Below are positions 25,322 to 33,023 of a stretch of DNA of 64,000 nucleotides, piece by piece. Positions within the stretch are counted from its first letter, which is position 1. Every line of letters begins with the position of its first letter. The stretch is from Clostridia bacterium. GTDB lineage: Bacteria > Bacillota > Clostridia > Oscillospirales > UBA644. Position numbers and translations under genes: made by a program. The stretch is taken from positions 1 through 64,000 of the forward strand of contig JAGASR010000018.1 of assembly GCA_017621705.1 (NCBI GenBank). The letters run 5' to 3'. Under the pieces are notes generated by a model. The model saw nothing but the letters and a program-made list of their open reading frames with translations. It was not told the DNA's origin and searched no databases.

Positions 25322-25560
25322 TTGTGATATTCCTCGAGATCTTTGATTCTGTTGTTTGCAACCTTTATCTCTTCGTCAACGACCGCCCGGTGCGTTTCAA
25401 GAGCATACACTCTATCCACGACATTATTATGCTTTTCGACCTTCTTTTCAAGTTGTTCGATGCGGTAGTTGACAAGCTTGTTTGCAACTAAAATACCGCC
25501 TGCCGAGCCGCAGAGCATTCCGATAAAGGAGATAATGGCGACTATAATTTCTGTATTCAT
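25318..25560 (-). CDS. XhlA/haemolysin-like membrane protein
   Basis: 80 aa. An N-terminal membrane helix (residues 4-26) is followed by a continuous charged coiled coil (YRIEQLEKKVEKHNNVVDRV onward). This layout is seen in small lysis-cassette proteins such as XhlA. It is translationally coupled to the next gene and probably helps holin assembly or membrane anchoring of the lysis complex. Confidence 0.6.
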   Translation of the reverse strand: MNTEIIVAIISFIGMLCGSAGGILVANKLVNYRIEQLEKKVEKHNNVVDRVYALETHRAVVDEEIKVANNRIKDLEEYHK

Positions 25561-25604
25561 GTCGGCTGATTGCTCCTTATGTGGTTTATATATTTATCTG
25601 ATTT

Positions 25605-25805
25605 TTAAACGAGAGGCTTTGCGGCGACGACAAGACCTCTCGTTTTCGATATTCGGAACTCAGCATCAAACGATACGGAAGCAGAGACGATATTGAATAC
25701 AACCGTATTGATTTTTGCCATAGATCCGAGCGAACAGCATTTTAGATATAATCGAGAGCTTTTGAGAAGTGAAAACATATCAGATATCGAGCACACTGTT
25801 ATCAT
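25605..25805 (-). CDS. Possible small phage protein
   Basis: 66 aa from the ATG at 25805. The stretch AKINTVVFNIVSASVSFDAE has beta-strand character, and codon use matches neighbours, but no good ribosome site is present. It fills a 360-nt gap between the 193-aa fibre protein and the lysis genes. It may be a minor tail protein or not a gene. Confidence 0.35.
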   Translation of the reverse strand: MITVCSISDMFSLLKSSRLYLKCCSLGSMAKINTVVFNIVSASVSFDAEFRISKTRGLVVAAKPLV

Positions 25806-25920
25806 CAAATGCGTAGTTTACCCTGATTATTTTTGACCGACCGCATTATGTCATTACGCATTTAAAGATACTTCCGCAGAGTGTGATCTGAAAATCAAAA
25901 TATGTTTTGGAACGTGTGTT

Positions 25921-26502
25921 TTATACGACAGACAGCGCTCTTTCAATGTCCTCCGTAAGCGATACCTCACCGCCGGATATAAAACCTGTCGGGAGAATAC
26001 AACTTGTAATTGAAAGACCGTCAATCGTTTTTTCAAGATATCCGTTGTTCTTCATCGTTCCTTCTGCCATTGTCCCATTTGATTTGACGAAGCTCTTTTT
26101 TTCAAGAACGTCACTTTCTATAGCAGTCACCTCAGAAATATCCTGATATTGGGCAGGAATAGCCCTGACAGTTACTTCTGAAAGACCATAATATCCGTTA
26201 TCGGAAGATACTGTTTGAATTTCTTCAGACGGAGTAATTTCCTTTTCCTGCAGCGAGTAGTTTCCGCCGCCAGCAATGCCCGAAACCTTTCCTGCGCCGC
26301 TGTGATAACCTCGAGGGATTAAATAGGTTTCACCTTCTTTAAGTGAAACATCTACAGCACCGTTATCCTGGATCTCATTGAGTAGTGCTGCAAGTGTGTC
26401 GAGTTTATCGTCATCTTCTGCAATTCCGAGCGCGACGAGTTTTGATCTGATAGAATCTCGCGCGGATTTAAGTCTTAAAAGCTCTGTATTTATCATTTGC
26501 AT
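25921..26502 (-). CDS. Short tail fibre-like protein related to the 413-aa fibre
   Basis: 193 aa. The helical N-terminus (LLRLKSARDSIRSKLVALGI) is followed by YLIPRGYHSGAGKV, a turn also present in the 413-aa protein, and by VSSDNGYYGLSEVTVRAIP, which matches that protein's repeat unit. The C-terminal part repeats SFVKSNGTMAEGTM. It probably sits with the neighbouring BppU-like protein in the host-binding apparatus. Duplication and shuffling between the two fibre genes is likely. Confidence 0.6.
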   Translation of the reverse strand: MQMINTELLRLKSARDSIRSKLVALGIAEDDDKLDTLAALLNEIQDNGAVDVSLKEGETYLIPRGYHSGAGKVSGIAGGGNYSLQEKEITPSEEIQTVSSDNGYYGLSEVTVRAIPAQYQDISEVTAIESDVLEKKSFVKSNGTMAEGTMKNNGYLEKTIDGLSITSCILPTGFISGGEVSLTEDIERALSVV

Positions 26503-26511
26503 TCCTTTCTG

Positions 26512-27570
26512 TCATATAGTCTCAAGCAGTGCGTTTATGTTGCCGATCTCTTTAAAGACACCTGCAGATGTAATCGGTTTTTGTAGATTTTCCTCTGCGT
26601 AATCAACCATGTCGACTGAGAGCTTATTTGTGCTTTCGTCTACAGTAAGTCCTCCGCCGATAGTGTACCCGGGAGCGGAAGATCCGCTGTCGGGAGATTC
26701 TGAAGGCGCTTCTTCGTCTGTATCGAGCCAGATCACTGTGTCGGGATCTGTAGGAGCCTCCGGGCCAACATGAACGCCCCTGCTTCCCGGTAAACCCTGT
26801 GGGCCACGGGGCAGACTGAAATGAAGATTTATATTCCCGTCCTTATCTTGCCTTTCGACGTTTATTTCGTCACTCTCTTCTGCCGATACAGTAAGCTCTG
26901 AGATTGCATTTCGGGCATCTTCCGCTCGTTTAGCCGCATTTTCAGCAGCCTTTTCGGATTCATATGCTTTCTGCTCAGCCGAAGTCGCCGTTCTGGCTGA
27001 TTCGGAAGCCGATGCCGACGCTCTTTCTGCCGCATCCGTAGAAACATCTATCGAAGCCGCTGCATTTTCGGCACGATCGGCAGCGTCAGATGCTTCTGAT
27101 GCGTATCTTGACATATCTGAAAGCACGCTGTCGATCTGCGCTTGAATCTGTTCAAGTTGTGACGGGGTAGGATCTGCAGATGCTCCTGCATCGGGAGAGA
27201 GTGCACCGCCTATACCTGGCAAAACGTCAAGTAATATATGCTCGGTTTCCATAACGGATACTTTTTCACCTTCACGGATACCGTAAACTATTGCAAGACA
27301 TTTCCCGGAATAGATAAGTGCTTCAGGAGGAATAAGGATTGAATATTCATTAATTGATGATGAGAGGTCGAGCAGGTCAGCGGCAGTAAGAACTATGCTT
27401 ACACCGTTCTGCCCCCGAGCGTCGGTAAAAATTACTTTCTTTGTAAATCCGTTCCAACTCTCGGAAAAGCGCAGGGTCATCTCGGTGACATTCGCTTCGC
27501 CGGCTATACCGGCAATGCCTCCGTTTATTCTTACGACCTCGTCGACCACCTCGATTTTTACGCTGCGCAT
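26512..27570 (-). CDS. BppU-like fibre protein with coiled coil and collagen-like turn
   Basis: 352 aa. Residues 1-115 form a beta domain (VTEMTLRFSESWNGFTKKVIF) like the N-terminus of baseplate upper protein or similar fibre anchors. Residues 145-220 are an alanine-rich trimeric coiled coil. Residues about 250-265 contain a short collagen-like run (RGPQGLPGSRG). The C-terminal 60 residues (TIGGGLTVDESTNKLSV) look like a fibre tip. It probably attaches the receptor-binding proteins to the tail. Confidence 0.65.
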   Translation of the reverse strand: MRSVKIEVVDEVVRINGGIAGIAGEANVTEMTLRFSESWNGFTKKVIFTDARGQNGVSIVLTAADLLDLSSSINEYSILIPPEALIYSGKCLAIVYGIREGEKVSVMETEHILLDVLPGIGGALSPDAGASADPTPSQLEQIQAQIDSVLSDMSRYASEASDAADRAENAAASIDVSTDAAERASASASESARTATSAEQKAYESEKAAENAAKRAEDARNAISELTVSAEESDEINVERQDKDGNINLHFSLPRGPQGLPGSRGVHVGPEAPTDPDTVIWLDTDEEAPSESPDSGSSAPGYTIGGGLTVDESTNKLSVDMVDYAEENLQKPITSAGVFKEIGNINALLETI

Positions 27571-27587
27571 CTTGTCACCTCTTTGTT

Positions 27588-28004
27588 TTAAAGTTTGGCG
27601 CTTTCAAGCTTTGCAAGGCTTTCAGCCTGCTTCTGTTCCATATACTGAAGCGCAGAAATTTCCTGCATGCGCGAATTTTCATACATTCGAGCAAACTTTC
27701 TTTTGATTTTAACCCTTTTACCGCGTTTGATAATACAGGTTTCGTCGTTTATGGATAAAACAACGTCGTCCTTTGCTTCGCGCGTCGGCATGATCTCGAT
27801 CGTAACAAGATCGTCCGCGTCTCTTCTTTTCGTCATTCTTCTTGAAGAACGATTCTCGTTTATACCTACCGGGCTATCGGTTTTCACGGAAGCCATAGCC
27901 TCCGATACAGCCTCGTCAACGGCTTCTGCTATAAGCTTTCTGACTTCTTCAATCGTGAATTTCGGTTCTTTTTCATTAACTTTGTTTTCATTTTCTTTTG
28001 ACAT
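27588..28004 (-). CDS. Head-associated structural protein
   Basis: 138 aa. The N-terminus is helical and acidic. Residues 65-110 read VTIEIMPTREAKDDVVLSIN and CIIKRGKRVKIKRKFARMYENS, followed by a glutamine-rich helix. This pattern is common just downstream of N4-gp56-type capsid genes in Clostridia phages. A capsid decoration or head completion role is likely but not established. Confidence 0.55.
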   Translation of the reverse strand: MSKENENKVNEKEPKFTIEEVRKLIAEAVDEAVSEAMASVKTDSPVGINENRSSRRMTKRRDADDLVTIEIMPTREAKDDVVLSINDETCIIKRGKRVKIKRKFARMYENSRMQEISALQYMEQKQAESLAKLESAKL

Positions 28005-28029
28005 ATTAAGTCTCCTTATTTATGCACTG

Positions 28030-28055
28030 CCCCCGGAGTTAACTGCCTCCGGGGG
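28030..28055. other. GC-rich hairpin between capsid gene and downstream gene
   Basis: CCCCCGGAG and CTCCGGGGG form a perfect 9-bp stem around an 8-nt loop just after the capsid stop codon. No T-run follows on the minus strand, so it more likely stabilises the capsid mRNA 3' end than terminates fully. Confidence 0.65.
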
Positions 28056-28079
28056 AAAATACTGCGTATTATCTCGTTA

Positions 28080-29330
28080 TTAGTTTGCGCCGCTCTCGAA
28101 AGTGGAGCAGGATTCAATTCTTACAAGGTTTTCCTGTACGAGAATAGCCGCACCCTGCATTGCTTTCCAGCCTGCGGTCGCTCTCTGGTTGAGAGGGTCT
28201 TCACCGGAACCGAGGGGTTTATAGATGTGCTCAAGGCCGCCGCCTTCAACGGAAGTAACACCGTATGCATTGGCGCCTATAATGAGGGTGGAGTAAACGT
28301 CTCTGCCTTCTGCGCCTGCTTCGCCGGGATATACTTTATCGCCTGCCGCAGGCACATCTGCAATATCTGAAACGTTTTCGAAAGTAATGGTTGCAGATCC
28401 TGCCGCAGCGGCTTTCGCTGATGCAATTTTGAGAATTTCGGATCCGATAAGTACAGATCTGCCTTCCAGAGCAGCTGCATCTTCGGCTGTGATTGCTTCA
28501 TTAACGGTTGCAACGCCGCTCGTATATCCTTTGACGGTAAGTTCTCTTGCATCTGCTGTAAGGTCTTCAGCATGGAAGATCTTTGCTTCGGAAGTTTCAA
28601 CGAAACGGGCACCGGCGATTCTGCCGATCTCGCCTTCATAGAGATCTTCTGTGTCGACGTACTGTTTCGGATATTCCCACTTCGGATCATCCATAAGATC
28701 AAATTCTGTATCGGGGTGAATGATGCCTACGTAGTGTTTGTCAATTCTTGCCGCATCGAAGGCTTTGAGTTTGCGCACCGCTTTTCGTACGTCACGAACT
28801 GTAATATAGTCGTCGTCTGTGCCGGTACCGCCCACAAGGAGAGATCTTTCTTCTTTACCGCCGGAATAGATAACGTTTGTTCCGGAGTTGATAACTTCAC
28901 GGATTACGGTGTCGAGTGTTCTGCCTGCCTGATCGCCGAGAAGCTCGACAGCCTCTGCAAGGTTGTTATCGATTGCGGTGAGGGTGAGAACATCGGATAC
29001 GCCGATATAATCACCGAACTGATAGAGATCTGCGGTAACAGTGGAAACAGAGAGTTTGTTTCCGGCTTTGGTAACGCCTTCGGTGAGGGGAATGAGTGCT
29101 TTGGGAAGCTTGGAATATTTGCGGAACTCGATCGATTTACCTTTGTTTTTAGGTACCGGTCTTTTCTGACCGAACTGCGCATGGACGAGTTTCGGACGCG
29201 CAATATCAACGATATAATCGCTGTAAAAGACTTTCATTTCCGCAGAAAGATCTGCAGATTCTGTAGTCTGAATGTTGTAGGTTACGTCTTCGCCTGCAAA
29301 AAGCTGAAGAGAAAAAATATTATTGTTCAT
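28080..29330 (-). CDS. Major capsid protein, N4-gp56 type
   Basis: 416 aa. It follows the scaffold and shows the pattern of N4-gp56-family HK97-fold capsids of Clostridia phages: SLQLFAGED start, RPKLVHAQFGQK, KGKSIEFRKYSKLPKALIPL followed by TEGVTKAG, GDYIGVSDVLTL, and the conserved KHYVGIIHPDTEFDLM with WEYPKQY and IGRIAGARFVETSEA. The C-terminal AYGVTSVEGGGLEHIYKPLG is also typical. It forms the icosahedral shell. An alanine-rich insertion (roughly residues 265-330) lies in the middle of the C-terminal half. Confidence 0.9.
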   Translation of the reverse strand: MNNNIFSLQLFAGEDVTYNIQTTESADLSAEMKVFYSDYIVDIARPKLVHAQFGQKRPVPKNKGKSIEFRKYSKLPKALIPLTEGVTKAGNKLSVSTVTADLYQFGDYIGVSDVLTLTAIDNNLAEAVELLGDQAGRTLDTVIREVINSGTNVIYSGGKEERSLLVGGTGTDDDYITVRDVRKAVRKLKAFDAARIDKHYVGIIHPDTEFDLMDDPKWEYPKQYVDTEDLYEGEIGRIAGARFVETSEAKIFHAEDLTADARELTVKGYTSGVATVNEAITAEDAAALEGRSVLIGSEILKIASAKAAAAGSATITFENVSDIADVPAAGDKVYPGEAGAEGRDVYSTLIIGANAYGVTSVEGGGLEHIYKPLGSGEDPLNQRATAGWKAMQGAAILVQENLVRIESCSTFESGAN

Positions 29331-29370
29331 AGACTTCCTTTCGATTAATGCTCAAGAAGCCCGTATATCT

Positions 29371-30345
29371 TTATAAACCGCTGAAACGTGCTTTTTTGAC
29401 AGCTTCTTTACGTTCTTCGGGTGTCATCTGGGAATATTTATTCGCCGCGGTAGCGTTCGATGCGGATCCGAGAACTGAGGGGCGGCTTTGGCTATGACCG
29501 ACGGCTGCCTTAAACCTGGCTTCAGCTTCATCAACTGCTTTTTTGATCTCTGCAGAGCGGATTTCATCCGCATGAACAGTCTGATAAGCAGCGATCTGCG
29601 GAACTCCTGCAGATATAAGCTTCTTGAATATGGGATTTTGTGATTCTTTTAAAAAGTCGTACTTCGGAATAGTTTTTCGGATCTCGGTTTCCTCGTTTTT
29701 CATACGAATGAAATTTACTCTTTCGTTCTTTTCACGAACGAGCTCTGCGATAAGGTCATCATCTCTTTTTGATTTGGCCTTCATCTGCTGAAAAGCTTTG
29801 AACTGTTCGACACTCATACCTGCGGCATCTGCAGCCTCTTCAATAAGAGCATCATCATCGTCAAGAGCCTTTAAAAGAGCTTCGGTATCTGCGCCGTCAA
29901 GAGAATATCTTCCTGCCACTCTGTCTGCGATTGCCTTGTATTTATCAAGTTCTGCGTTCGCTTTTTCCATGGCTGTATTATTATTCTTGAAACGGTCGGC
30001 TAGTATTTTTTTGATTCTTTCACCGAATTGATCTTTATACTCTCCGGAAATAAGTTCCTCGAACTTTGCCGCTTTATCCTCTGTCTGATTCGGTTCGGAA
30101 TTTGTGACGGCTGTCTGTTCGGTTGTTTTCCCCTCTGCCGGTTCCGCTCCGGTCGTTGTTACTGGTTTGATTTGTGGGGTATTGCCTTTTGCCTCGAGAA
30201 CGGCTCTTCTTCTTTCCGCCGCAGAAGATCTCGCTGATCTGCTGACGGGTGAAGAACTTTCTTCCGTTGCGTTTGTCGTCTCTCCTGCAGGTGCAGAGAC
30301 CGCGCCTTCTTCCGCAAAAAGCTGTAGTTTAAAATTACCTGTCAT
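29371..30345 (-). CDS. Capsid scaffolding protein
   Basis: 324 aa, immediately upstream of the capsid gene. It starts FKLQLFAEE, a motif shared with the capsid protein. Residues 10-95 are low-complexity, rich in Thr, Ala and Glu. Residues 95-290 are charged helices (coiled coil), and the C-terminus is basic (RKEAVKKARFSGL), the usual capsid-binding end of scaffolds. No protease domain is visible. It should occupy the procapsid and be expelled during packaging. Confidence 0.75.
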   Translation of the reverse strand: MTGNFKLQLFAEEGAVSAPAGETTNATEESSSPVSRSARSSAAERRRAVLEAKGNTPQIKPVTTTGAEPAEGKTTEQTAVTNSEPNQTEDKAAKFEELISGEYKDQFGERIKKILADRFKNNNTAMEKANAELDKYKAIADRVAGRYSLDGADTEALLKALDDDDALIEEAADAAGMSVEQFKAFQQMKAKSKRDDDLIAELVREKNERVNFIRMKNEETEIRKTIPKYDFLKESQNPIFKKLISAGVPQIAAYQTVHADEIRSAEIKKAVDEAEARFKAAVGHSQSRPSVLGSASNATAANKYSQMTPEERKEAVKKARFSGL

Positions 30346-30415
30346 GTTTCACCTCAAAAGATTGGGCCGACGATGCCCGTTTATGCTTATATTTTACAGC
30401 ATTTTTCGGCTCTGT

Positions 30416-30444
30416 TAAATAGCATTTTTGCCGCGATTTTTCAA
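30416..30444 (-). promoter_or_regulatory. Candidate internal promoter before scaffold/capsid genes
   Basis: On the minus strand TTGAAA, a 17-nt spacer and TATTTA, about 70 nt before the scaffold start and downstream of a terminator-like hairpin. It would allow separate expression of head genes. Confidence 0.35.
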
Positions 30445-30526
30445 AACAAATAAAGAACGGCTCTTATCTGTGGATAAAACTGAGAAAATCACCCTGTAAT
30501 CTGTCGGAAAAAGACTTTAAGGCAAA

Positions 30527-30548
30527 AGACAGACCCTGCGGTCTGTCT
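30527..30548 (-). terminator. Terminator-like hairpin after HTH gene in late operon
   Basis: AGACAGACC and GGTCTGTCT form a 9-bp stem with a 4-nt loop, followed on the minus strand by TTTTGCCTT. It lies between the HTH gene and the scaffold. Confidence 0.55.
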
Positions 30549-30553
30549 ATCGC

Positions 30554-30820
30554 TTATTTTTTGTAAATTCCACGGTAAAAAATTTTGTATTTACTGTAGT
30601 TTGCTGGCTTCTTCGACGGCAGGGTTTCGTAGAGAGCATCGATTATCTCACACATTGTCCATTCTTTTTCGTATGTTTTGGGCACCGTTCGTCCCCATTT
30701 ATAATTTTGAACTGTCCTCGGAGTAACACCGAGCATTGCAGAGAGCTTTGTAAGGGTTATTTCTTTCTCCGAAAACAATCGTTCAAGGCGTTCCTGCAAG
30801 CTCATAGTTTGTTTTTTCAT
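30554..30820 (-). CDS. Small HTH DNA-binding protein inside the late operon
   Basis: 88 aa. Residues 10-45 form a helix-turn-helix (LFSEKEITLTKLSAMLGVTP, then RTVQNYKWGRTVP). The basic C-terminus may add DNA contacts. An AAGGAATG site precedes ATG. It sits between packaging and head genes, followed by a hairpin terminator, where transcription-control genes are uncommon. It may regulate late or internal promoters, or be a moron gene; no direct evidence. Confidence 0.65.
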   Translation of the reverse strand: MKKQTMSLQERLERLFSEKEITLTKLSAMLGVTPRTVQNYKWGRTVPKTYEKEWTMCEIIDALYETLPSKKPANYSKYKIFYRGIYKK

Positions 30821-30846
30821 ATTATCATTCCTTGAGGGGAATCTTG

Positions 30847-31185
30847 TTATTTGTATACAAGCGTGATCTGTTTCGGATAAGTGTTTGCAAGACCGATAAA
30901 TCCTGCTTTAAGAAATTCTATCAGATGTCGCCCTTCGGAAGTCCCTGCGGAAACGAAAAGATATGCACTACCTTTTTCCGCAAAGTTATCCTCGTGTTTT
31001 CCGAAAAGTTCAGCAGAGAGCTTTATTCCGATCTCAAAGAGCAACGATATCGAACAGCAGGGGATACTTCCGAATATAGGCGGTTCTTCTTTTGTATAGT
31101 GTCTTAAATGTTCAGGAACCGGAGCATGTCCGATTGCTCTGAAGATACTTCCTGCCTCTGATTCTGCAATATATAACCGAATCAT
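30847..31185 (-). CDS. Uncharacterised phage protein coupled to portal
   Basis: 112 aa from the ATG that overlaps the portal stop codon (TGATG), with AAGGTG upstream. It has MIRLYIAESEAGSI, an EHLRHYTKEEPPIF segment and a C-terminal GLANTYPKQITLVYK. It contains adjacent cysteines (IPCCSIS). Mixed alpha/beta and soluble. No family recognised. The coupling to portal suggests a virion or packaging role, but it could be an inserted accessory gene. Confidence 0.55.
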   Translation of the reverse strand: MIRLYIAESEAGSIFRAIGHAPVPEHLRHYTKEEPPIFGSIPCCSISLLFEIGIKLSAELFGKHEDNFAEKGSAYLFVSAGTSEGRHLIEFLKAGFIGLANTYPKQITLVYK

Positions 31186-33005
31186 CACATCACCTTCGGC
31201 ATAGCCGCATCTGCGGTTTTTTTCATATATGCGGTTTTGGTATCAGTATCTGTATCGATCGATTCGGGATCTGAATCGGTTGACGGTTCTGATGCTGTCG
31301 GGATTGAATAGTTTCCGTCTGCAGAAACGTGCTGTCCGGATATTTTTTCGATTATCTTCATAGCTTTCTGCAGTTCCGTCTGTAACATGGTGATCGTCTT
31401 CGCTGCGGTCTGCCCTTGTTTTACCTTTTCAATCACTTTTTCTTTGCCTTCAAATTCCATAAGGTCGAGGATTGCAAGCGACTGATCCGCTAACTGCGGA
31501 TTGAATATCCCCATTGAAAGCAATAGTTTCGAAAGCTCATTCTGAACAGCTTTCGAATACGGATTTTTACGCTGAGGCTTGATTTCTATATCGAATATCG
31601 GTGCGCCCTGGATCCGCCCGTCACCGCTTTTTATTCTGCTGTTATTGAAAGAAATATATTCAGCACTTCCGGTTGAGCCCGTTATTCTGAATGTTCTTGA
31701 AATATCGTAATGCTCCCGAATGTTCTCAATAATGAGGTAACAGATCTGTGTAAATCCGTTATAAAGCCCGGAAAGCACGTCTCTTGACTGTTTATTGCCT
31801 GCTTCCTGCAGTGCAGAGATCGCCGCCGCTGCTGTGATTCCGCCGGAGCTTTCGCCCTGATTGACGTCTCGGTTTGCGCTCGTTTCTTTCAGTTCCTGGA
31901 TCTCCATTTCAAGCAGTCTGATGTTTTCCGCACCGAAAGACGGTTTATCGAGAAATTTAACAACGTCTTCAATATTCCCGGTGCAGTCGATCTCGATAAC
32001 CTCTTTTGAAAGATCCGCGAGATCCTCCTTGTTGACGTTTGCGGATTTCTTAGTGAGCATTCTCGGCTTTCCGTGTGCTGCGGATTCAAGATAAAGCTGT
32101 TTGAGCTTATCGATATACATTTGCGGTGATTTCATTATATCGAGATAAGAGAAAGCAAAGCAGGATCCTTCTTCAGGGAAGAGCGGAATGAGAACGAAGG
32201 GATAAAGACCGTGTTTCGCATAGCATTCGTCCCCGTTATTTTCGCTTGACCAAAGAACGGTATCTTCACAGTATCTGCACATATGGAGTTTTCCGTTTTT
32301 GCGGTAATACCAGTCTATGATCTCCGCTTTATCTGTGTCGACGGATGACCTCGGATTATTGTCGTATTCATAGCCGGAATGAACGCCGCCGGTGATTTTA
32401 CCTTCAGCCTGCGGAAACTCTTCGATAATCGCGTCCTTGTCGCGAATCTCGGTTGCGAAGAAATAACGGCTCTTCTGGATATCGTCCACGGTGGGATCCC
32501 AGAATAGATTAAGCGTATCAATCCGACTTACAGCTATATCTCCGAGACCTCCGCAGAGAGATTTGTCCCAGTCTACATATGCCGCCGAAAGCCCTGTCTT
32601 GACAACAGACCATGCGATCCTGCTGTATGTTTTTGAGAAATTATTGTTTTTCAGTACGACCGGAAGAATTGTTTCGAGCGAGGAAGCATCTTCTTCGTCA
32701 CCCTCTTCTCTTGCAAGAACGTTTGCTTCCGGTTCGTTATCGACAATATCTGCGTGCTTATTCGCCAGAGAGTTGAAAAGCCATGCTGATGTAGGACGAG
32801 CTCTGAAGGCCTGTCTTCGACGCGCTTCTTCGTCAAGATTTGCGCCGTTTTCCGCAACTTCCCAATGTCGACCCCTCCACCATTTCTCGTTTTCAATGCA
32901 TTTATTATCAAAAAGAGCTTTACCGTCTTTATATTTCTGCAAGAAGGCCGAGGCCTTTCTTATCTCATTTTCTGTTATAGGTTTGTTTTCTTTTACGATG
33001 TCCAT
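31185..33005 (-). CDS. Portal protein
   Basis: 606 aa, downstream of TerL. Portal-type features of the podovirus families are present: an N-terminal NEKWWRGRHWEVAENG segment, FNSLANKHADIVDNEPEANV, a beta-rich clip and wing region (RIDTLNLFWDPTVDD), the helix LYLESAAHGKPRMLTKK, SSGGITAAAAISALQEAG, and a long C-terminal helix that could form a barrel-like extension. Twelve copies would form the DNA channel. The length fits short-tailed phages whose portals are larger than those of siphoviruses. The C-terminal 50 residues are rich in Ser, Asp and Thr (STDSDPESIDTDTDTKT) and may be flexible. Confidence 0.85.
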   Translation of the reverse strand: MDIVKENKPITENEIRKASAFLQKYKDGKALFDNKCIENEKWWRGRHWEVAENGANLDEEARRRQAFRARPTSAWLFNSLANKHADIVDNEPEANVLAREEGDEEDASSLETILPVVLKNNNFSKTYSRIAWSVVKTGLSAAYVDWDKSLCGGLGDIAVSRIDTLNLFWDPTVDDIQKSRYFFATEIRDKDAIIEEFPQAEGKITGGVHSGYEYDNNPRSSVDTDKAEIIDWYYRKNGKLHMCRYCEDTVLWSSENNGDECYAKHGLYPFVLIPLFPEEGSCFAFSYLDIMKSPQMYIDKLKQLYLESAAHGKPRMLTKKSANVNKEDLADLSKEVIEIDCTGNIEDVVKFLDKPSFGAENIRLLEMEIQELKETSANRDVNQGESSGGITAAAAISALQEAGNKQSRDVLSGLYNGFTQICYLIIENIREHYDISRTFRITGSTGSAEYISFNNSRIKSGDGRIQGAPIFDIEIKPQRKNPYSKAVQNELSKLLLSMGIFNPQLADQSLAILDLMEFEGKEKVIEKVKQGQTAAKTITMLQTELQKAMKIIEKISGQHVSADGNYSIPTASEPSTDSDPESIDTDTDTKTAYMKKTADAAMPKVM

Positions 33006-33023
33006 AATTGACCTTTCTTTTAT

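Noticed and set aside
28572-29348. Rightward 258-aa open frame across the capsid gene
   Set aside because: It is antisense to the capsid gene, whose family motifs and ribosome site are clear; it is a by-product of codon composition.
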